Made by a program: the position numbers and the translations under genes. From positions 1 to 36,946 of the forward strand of contig CADAMI010000022.1 in assembly GCA_902788975.1 (NCBI GenBank): a stretch of DNA of 36,946 nucleotides, in the 5' to 3' direction. The DNA is from an uncultured Erysipelotrichaceae bacterium. Its GTDB lineage: Bacteria; Bacillota_I; Bacilli_A; RF39; UBA660. The notes under the pieces are model-generated. The model did no database searches. It was not told the origin of the DNA and saw only the letters and a list, made by a program, of their open reading frames with translations. Below are positions 33,649 to 36,946 of this stretch, one piece after another (position 1 is the stretch's first letter; each line of letters starts with the position of its first letter).

Positions 33649-33676
33649 TTATGTGAACTATTTGGGGTTCACTTCA

Positions 33677-33680
33677 GAAA
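33677..33680. repeat. right target-site duplicate GAAA of the IS
   Basis: GAAA directly after the terminal CACTTCA of the IS; matches 32472-32475. Confidence 0.65.
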
Positions 33681-33740
33681 TCAGCTCCTTTTTTAGTAAT
33701 CTTACGATTATCAAGTTAATGAAAAAATGACTAGGTTTTA

Positions 33741-33749
33741 TGGTATAAT
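33741..33749 (+). promoter_or_regulatory. extended -10 promoter (TGGTATAAT)
   Basis: TGG before TATAAT (33744-33749), with no -35 of note. Same element as at 8148, 34516 and 35847. Confidence 0.55.
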
Positions 33750-33796
33750 TATTATGAAACAAAATGATAAATAGTAATTTAAAAGTGAGGTATTAT

Positions 33797-34393
33797 ATGA
33801 AAAAATACAAGATATTAATTATATCAATTTTGACTTTGATTATATCATTTGTTAGAAGTTGGTATTCAGATTTTTTGTTTGACAAATTATTTATATTTTA
33901 TATTATTCCAAATTTATTATTATTTGTACTATTTAACTATTGCTTTATAACAAGTTTAATAAAAATAGTAAAAGAACGTAAATTAATAAATGTTGTAAGT
34001 ATAATAGTATTATTGTGTTCAGTTTTATTATTTTTCTTTTTTCCTTTTAGAAAAGTAAAAACAAATTATGAATTAAATAGTTTTGAAAAAGCACGCTTGG
34101 AAATTATTGACAAGATTATTTATAATGAATTAAAACCTGATGATTTTGGAAATGTAAAATTGCCTAAAGAGTACAAAAAATACTCTATGAGTGGAGAGGT
34201 AACAATTTATCAAAATGATAAAGAAGGTCAAGTAATTTGTTTTTGGATTTTTAGAGGTATGCAATCAGGCTCAGTCCAATTAATGTATTCTACTGGGGGA
34301 GAAAAGTTAATAAAAGATAATGAAAATGGACATCCTATAATAAATATAGAAAAACTTAAGGATAACTGGTATTATGTTGAAACAGATTATTAA
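33797..34393 (+). CDS. membrane protein of unknown family
   Basis: 198 residues from the ATG at 33797, seven bases after GTGAGG; an ATG at 33764 would add 11 residues but has no SD. Three membrane helices: about 5-23, 28-52 and 64-84 (LINVVSIIVLLCSVLLFFFF). A C-terminal domain of about 110 residues follows, with YELNSFEKARLEIIDKII, KLPKEYKKYSMSGEVTIY and QVICFWIFRGMQSGSVQLMY. The last block looks like beta strands (WIFRGMQSG...LMYSTG). I do not recognise it. It is the first gene right of the IS and has its own promoter. Confidence 0.65.
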   Translation: MKKYKILIISILTLIISFVRSWYSDFLFDKLFIFYIIPNLLLFVLFNYCFITSLIKIVKERKLINVVSIIVLLCSVLLFFFFPFRKVKTNYELNSFEKARLEIIDKIIYNELKPDDFGNVKLPKEYKKYSMSGEVTIYQNDKEGQVICFWIFRGMQSGSVQLMYSTGGEKLIKDNENGHPIINIEKLKDNWYYVETDY

Positions 34394-34449
34394 ATTACAA
34401 TTTATTAACCTAATCGTACTATTAAGATTTTACGAGCATTCATTATGAC

Positions 34450-34476
34450 TGCTTTTTACATAAGTTTTTACATACG
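34450..34476 (+). repeat. direct repeat DR1, copy 1
   Basis: TGCTTTTTACATAAG followed by TTTTTACATACG, before the Ig-like gene. Copy 2 (35381-35408) is the same with one more T. The end part CTACATACGTTTT recurs at 36933-36945. Confidence 0.8.
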
Positions 34477-34515
34477 ATGTAACAATTAATAAATTGGAAA
34501 AAACAAAATAGAAAT

Positions 34516-34524
34516 GTGGTATAA
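34516..34524 (+). promoter_or_regulatory. extended -10 promoter (TGGTATAAT)
   Basis: TGG before TATAAT (34519-34524). A weak -35, TTGGAA (34494-34499), lies 19 bases upstream. Confidence 0.55.
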
Positions 34525-34552
34525 TTAAAGTGAAATGTAGGAGTGTGAGGTT

Positions 34553-35380
34553 ATGAAGAAAAGTATTAAAATAGCATTAATTGTTATAGGGACTTTATTA
34601 ATAGCATTAAGCATAATAGTCTTAGTAACAAGATTAGATTCTAAACTAAAAGAAGTAAATGTGTATGCCACATCAGAAGTAGAAAATGTTAGTGCAACTA
34701 TATCTGATATTTCGCTAACGGGAGCAACAATTACAATAAAAGATAGAAATTCCACTAAATATACATATGGAGAATGGTATGTAATACAAAAAGAAGAAAA
34801 TGGAAAATGGTACAACATTTCAACTAAAGTTAAAGAATATGGTTTTAATTCCATCGGATATGAAGTTGATGAAAATAATGAAGTGAAATTTGTTATTGAT
34901 TGGGAATGGTTATATGGAAAATTGCCACAAGGAAGTTATAGAATTATTAAAGAATCGCATAATAAGTATATTTCAATACCATTTAATATAGCAGAAACAC
35001 AAAGTTCCAAAAAAGAGAATATAAACCTAAATTTATTTGATAGAAGTGAAATTATAAAAGTAGTAATTGATAATTACTCACAATATAAAAATAATTTCGA
35101 ATATACAGATAAAGATACTATTGATAAGGTTTATAATTTGTTTAAAAATTTAAAAACAAATGTAGCAAGTAAGAGTGATGAGCCAGAGAATCCTGAAGAA
35201 TTATACAAAGTAACTTTTTTCAATAGTGAAAATATGCTAATAGAAAGTGACAATGATATTTTTAAAGCAATCGTATATTTATATAAAAGAGATAATAAAT
35301 ATTATGTAGAAGAACCCAAAAATGGAATTTATGAAGTAACAGAAGAAACTTTTAACAATATCAAAAACTATGCTAAATAA
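34553..35380 (+). CDS. membrane-anchored Ig-like (Big_14 type) plus DUF5301-like protein
   Basis: 275 residues. An N-terminal helix (about 5-26) anchors or exports it. Residues about 40-155 form a bacterial Ig-like domain of the Big_14 kind: TYGEWYVIQKEENGKWYNIS, then FVIDWEWLYGKLPQGSYRI (the DWxxxYGxLxxGxYRI signature). Residues about 170-275 resemble DUF5301: DTIDKVYNLFKNLKTNVASK, KVTFFNSENM, and the end block RDNKYYVEEPKNGIYEVTEE. Both are known in Bacillota surface proteins, with no assigned role that I know of. SD GTGTGAGG. The stop is followed directly by the second copy of DR1, so the gene is bracketed by DR1 copies. Confidence 0.78.
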   Translation: MKKSIKIALIVIGTLLIALSIIVLVTRLDSKLKEVNVYATSEVENVSATISDISLTGATITIKDRNSTKYTYGEWYVIQKEENGKWYNISTKVKEYGFNSIGYEVDENNEVKFVIDWEWLYGKLPQGSYRIIKESHNKYISIPFNIAETQSSKKENINLNLFDRSEIIKVVIDNYSQYKNNFEYTDKDTIDKVYNLFKNLKTNVASKSDEPENPEELYKVTFFNSENMLIESDNDIFKAIVYLYKRDNKYYVEEPKNGIYEVTEETFNNIKNYAK

Positions 35381-35408
35381 TGCTTTTTTACATAAGTTTT
35401 TACATACG
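35381..35408 (+). repeat. direct repeat DR1, copy 2
   Basis: TGCTTTTTTACATAAG followed by TTTTTACATACG, starting at the base after the TAA of the Ig-like gene. It differs from copy 1 by one T. Confidence 0.8.
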
Positions 35409-35511
35409 TTTTGTTGGAATTATTAGACAAATTTAAGTTATAGAAAATATAAATTCTTTGTAATTTCGATAAAAAAATTGTAAAAAGTGCAGAAAAATTG
35501 TAGTTTCTACA

Positions 35512-35556
35512 CCATGTGGATCCGGGAAGAAGTATAAAAACTGCCATGGAAGATAA
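35512..35556 (+). pseudogene. SEC-C tail relic A
   Basis: Fourteen codons and a stop read PCGSGKKYKNCHGR, the standard SEC-C zinc motif that ends SecA (CPCGSGKKYKQCCGK in the intact gene here). Upstream codons in frame (KCRKIVVST) retain only faint likeness to the SecA text VGRND, and there is no start or SD. A terminator follows 13 bases after the stop. It is a fragment, either of a copy of the secA 3' end or of another SEC-C protein. Confidence 0.7.
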
Positions 35557-35569
35557 TAAAAACATTTAT

Positions 35570-35598
35570 AAAGCCCAGTAATTACGGGCTTTTTTTTG
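35570..35598 (+). terminator. terminator behind SEC-C relic A
   Basis: AAAGCCC (35570-35576) pairs with GGGCTTT (35586-35592); inner GTA/TAC adds pairs; a run of T follows to 35597. Confidence 0.8.
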
Positions 35599-35618
35599 CT
35601 CCGAAAACTTCAGAATAA

Positions 35619-35675
35619 TTTTTAGATACCTTTTTGGATACCTTCCGCTGAGTATCTAAAAGGTATCTAGATACC
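35619..35675. repeat. direct repeat DR2 copy 1 within a large inverted repeat
   Basis: TTTAGATACCTTTTT then GGATACCTTCCGCT (35621-35649) is the first DR2 copy; the second is at 36698-36727. AGATACCTTTT (35624-35634) and AAAAGGTATCT (35658-35668) are inverted copies, with GATAC/GTATC inside, so a long hairpin of some 16 pairs is possible. GGTATCTAGATACC (35662-35675) is itself a palindrome. There is no T tract after it. The remaining 35676-35846 holds only short palindromes (GCAAAAATTTTGC at 35693) and no gene. Confidence 0.75.
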
Positions 35676-35846
35676 CAAAAATGGGGTAAAAATGCAAAAA
35701 TTTTGCACGGCTAAAATTCATGACATTTTCTTTATTTATAAGGCTTTGCAAAGATTTTACTTTCAAAAAAAGATGAAAATGTGTCCAGTACCAAAATGAC
35801 ATTGGTAAGCGAGTTTAAAACATTTAATATTAAATAAAGAATAATA

Positions 35847-35855
35847 TGGTATAAT
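35847..35855 (+). promoter_or_regulatory. extended -10 promoter (TGGTATAAT) of the YunG-Ada gene
   Basis: TGG before TATAAT (35850-35855), then AGAGGG and the ATG at 35873. Confidence 0.6.
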
Positions 35856-35872
35856 GTTTATAAGAGGGTTTT

Positions 35873-36654
35873 ATGGAAATAAGTAAACTAAAACAATTAC
35901 TAATTCAATCTTGGAATTTGGAAACATGTTCACCAGGATTAAGAGATAAATGGAGTGAAGAAAATCCATCATTAGGACAGTGTGCAATTACAGCTCTAAT
36001 AGTAAATGATTTCTTTGGCGGAAAGATTATGAGATGTATGGCATCATCTGGAAGTCATTACTACAATATAATAGATGATTAACAGTAGAACAATTTTTAG
36101 GAGAAATTCCCCAATATGAAAATGGTGAAGAAAGAACAAGAGAATACTTGTTAAATAACAAAGATACAAAAAATAGGTATGAGAAATTACTTTATAATTT
36201 AAAACAGTCACTTAGACAGTTTCAAGGCAAACAGTTCAGATTAATTGATCGCAATGGACAAGAGTATTTGAGTAATACTCCAGGAACATTAGGTGGCAAT
36301 AGAAAATTAAAAATATATGGAAGACTTGACTGCCCATCAGCCAAAAGATGGATTGAAAAAGGTTATTATATTTCTAACAGAGTTTTTTTTGAAAATGAAG
36401 ACATAGCAATTGCTGCCGGATATCGTCCATGTGCAAAATGTATGCCTGATAAATATAAAGAGTGGAAAAATGACCAAATAAAAAAAAATAGATTTCAAAT
36501 GTGTGTTGATCAAAGAACACAATTTATGTCAGAAGAAGTTTCACAAGAATTTAGAGATCTTTTACAATTATGTAGTAACCAACTTTATCTTGATGATAAC
36601 CAACTTTATCTTGATGATGATGGAATGGTAAAACAGAAGAAGAAAAAATTATAA
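35873..36654 (+). pseudogene. YunG-like protein fused to an Ada-type zinc domain, broken by a one-base deletion
   Basis: The first frame (35873-36082, 69 codons) has the YunG pattern: SWNLETCSP, WSEENPSLGQCAITALIVND, FFGGKI, HYYNIIDD, then TAA. At 36077-36084 the text GATTAACA lacks one T; with GATTTAACA it would continue DDLTVEQFLGEIPQYENGEE, as YunG proteins do, into the second frame. That frame runs to 36654 and contains an Ada-like zinc domain: IYGRLDCPSAKRW, then NRVFFENEDIAIAAGYRPCA and KCM. This keeps Cys at three Ada positions, with Lys at the fourth. Ada zinc domains bind DNA phosphates or zinc; YunG has no known role. Near the end NQLYLDD occurs twice through an exact 21-bp duplication. 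Promoter and SD look intact, so the break is recent or a sequencing error. Confidence 0.75.
36577..36618 (+). repeat. exact 21-bp in-frame tandem duplication
   Basis: AACCAACTTTATCTTGATGA plus T occurs at 36577-36597 and again at 36598-36618, doubling NQLYLDD without breaking the frame. Confidence 0.95.
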
Positions 36655-36697
36655 AAATTGCAATACAAAAAATATTCGAAAAATGCTAATTTTTGAA

Positions 36698-36727
36698 TTT
36701 TAGATACCTTTTTAGATACCTTCTGCT
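36698..36727 (+). repeat. direct repeat DR2, copy 2
   Basis: TTTTAGATACCTTTTT then AGATACCTTCTGCT, differing at two positions from copy 1 (35620-35649). The two copies bracket the YunG-Ada gene. A hairpin CCGAG/CTCGG (near 36735-36749) follows, in an unusually GC-rich patch to 36800. Confidence 0.8.
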
Positions 36728-36806
36728 AGGATTCCCGAGTGCTCTCGGAAGCTAAAAAGGGCAAAAAATGGCTCCCAAACGCCCTCAAAAGCCCAAAAAC
36801 TAAAAT

Positions 36807-36851
36807 CCATGTGACAGCGGATTGAAGTATAAAAACTGTCATGGCAAATAG
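36807..36851 (+). pseudogene. SEC-C tail relic B
   Basis: Fourteen codons and a TAG read PCDSGLKYKNCHGK, a SEC-C motif with two changes (G to D, K to L). No start or SD upstream. It is closer to the secA locus in what follows: GTAAAGCCCCGCAAATAAAAG directly mirrors GTAAAGTCCCATAAATAAAG after secA. Confidence 0.7.
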
Positions 36852-36861
36852 CCTAGTAAAG

Positions 36862-36892
36862 CCCCGCAAATAAAAGGATTGCGAGGTTTTTT
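36862..36892 (+). terminator. terminator behind SEC-C relic B
   Basis: CCCCGCAA (36862-36869) pairs with TTGCGAGG (36879-36886) with one mismatch, then six T. The sequence is homologous to the secA terminator. Confidence 0.8.
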
Positions 36893-36946
36893 CCCTTTCA
36901 AAAAAGTTGTAATTTTTTTTCAAAAAAGTGCCTCTACATACGTTTT
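36893..36946 (+). other. right edge: start of another repeat unit
   Basis: After the terminator the text (CCCTTTCAAAAAAG) resembles the stretch behind the secA terminator. CTACATACGTTTT (36933-36945) matches the end of DR1 copy 2 (TTACATACGTTTT). The repeat series may go on beyond the window. No gene is visible here. Confidence 0.5.

Larger units (their letters stand above)
32476..33676 (+). mobile_element. IS3-family (IS150-like) insertion sequence, damaged
   Basis: The element is about 1.2 kb and ends in 5'-TG...CA-3' as in the IS3 family. Left end TGAAGTGAACCCCA and right end TGGGGTTCACTTCA (33663-33676) are exact 14-bp inverted repeats. GAAA flanks both sides. It has an OrfA with HTH, a -1 slippage site A-AAA-AAA (32815-32821), and an OrfB with the DDE residues. 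Two defects are visible: the left end is present twice in tandem (17-bp unit at 32476-32492 and 32493-32509), and OrfB has lost its start by a frame break near 32887. Transposition from this copy is probably impaired. Confidence 0.85.

Noticed and set aside
35512-35556. A functional small SEC-C gene
   Set aside because: No start codon or SD in frame upstream; only 14 codons of motif remain.
36726-36923. Minus-strand frame at the right end, with similar ones at 30509-30736 and 35368-35565
   Set aside because: They are antisense shadows of the SEC-C tail and terminators. Their resemblance to each other only confirms that the three plus-strand segments are related.
1-36946. CRISPR array, tRNA or rRNA genes
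   Set aside because: No regularly spaced repeats and no cloverleaf or rRNA text seen on reading; the repeats found are two- or three-copy and irregular. A computed tRNA/CRISPR scan was not possible.
1-36946. Mycoplasma-type code (TGA = Trp)
   Set aside because: TGA ends the carboxypeptidase and spmA genes at conserved places, and Trp positions such as those in Xfp and PheT use TGG.

Overview
The window is AT-rich, uses the standard code (TGA stops dacB-like and spmA, while TGG encodes Trp) and has AGGAG/AGGTG ribosome binding sites. Its gene set (T-box pheST, EzrA, fused SecDF, ComN-like regulator, SpmA/SpmB, long Rel) points to a low-GC Bacillota of the Bacilli, probably an uncultured gut lineage of the RF39 kind. 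That placement is inference from gene content only.

Layout. 1-1.1 kb: the tail of an unknown gene, then an ORF6N/phage-antirepressor-like gene broken by an exact 32-bp tandem duplication. 1.1-5.4 kb: frr, a Phe T-box leader and pheS-pheT. 5.4-6.9 kb (minus strand): a chloramphenicol-acetyltransferase-like gene followed by an RluA-type pseudouridine synthase. 6.9-9.1 kb: an HTH-metallophosphoesterase and an ATP-grasp ligase. 9.1-10.3 kb (minus): a membrane-anchored DUF5011 plus beta-lactamase-like protein. 10.4-15.5 kb: phosphoketolase, EzrA and an Asn/Pro-rich membrane protein. 15.5-21.1 kb: RNHCP zinc protein (minus), then the comN-like/secDF/rel/dtd operon. 21.1-25.7 kb: SEDS protein (FtsW/RodA type), several small membrane or secreted proteins, a relic of a carboxypeptidase gene start, and an ASCH-like protein. 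25.7-27.9 kb: D-Ala-D-Ala carboxypeptidase-spmA-spmB operon. 27.9-30.7 kb: a hidden 47-codon Asn/Ser-rich gene on the minus strand, then secA.

30.7-36.9 kb is different: an accessory zone directly downstream of secA. It carries a secreted zinc-metallopeptidase candidate, a damaged IS3-family element with a doubled left end, an unknown membrane protein, an Ig-like/DUF5301-like protein, and a YunG + Ada-zinc-finger gene broken by a frameshift. Between these genes lie direct repeats and two relics of a SEC-C tail (the zinc motif that ends SecA), each followed by a terminator resembling the one after secA. Genes here are mostly single units, and several are preceded by the same extended -10 promoter, TGGTATAAT.

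The best candidate for something undescribed is this post-secA zone: copies of the secA 3' end plus direct repeats bracket single accessory genes, as if the secA 3' end had been a repeated integration or duplication point. No integrase is visible, so the mechanism is open.
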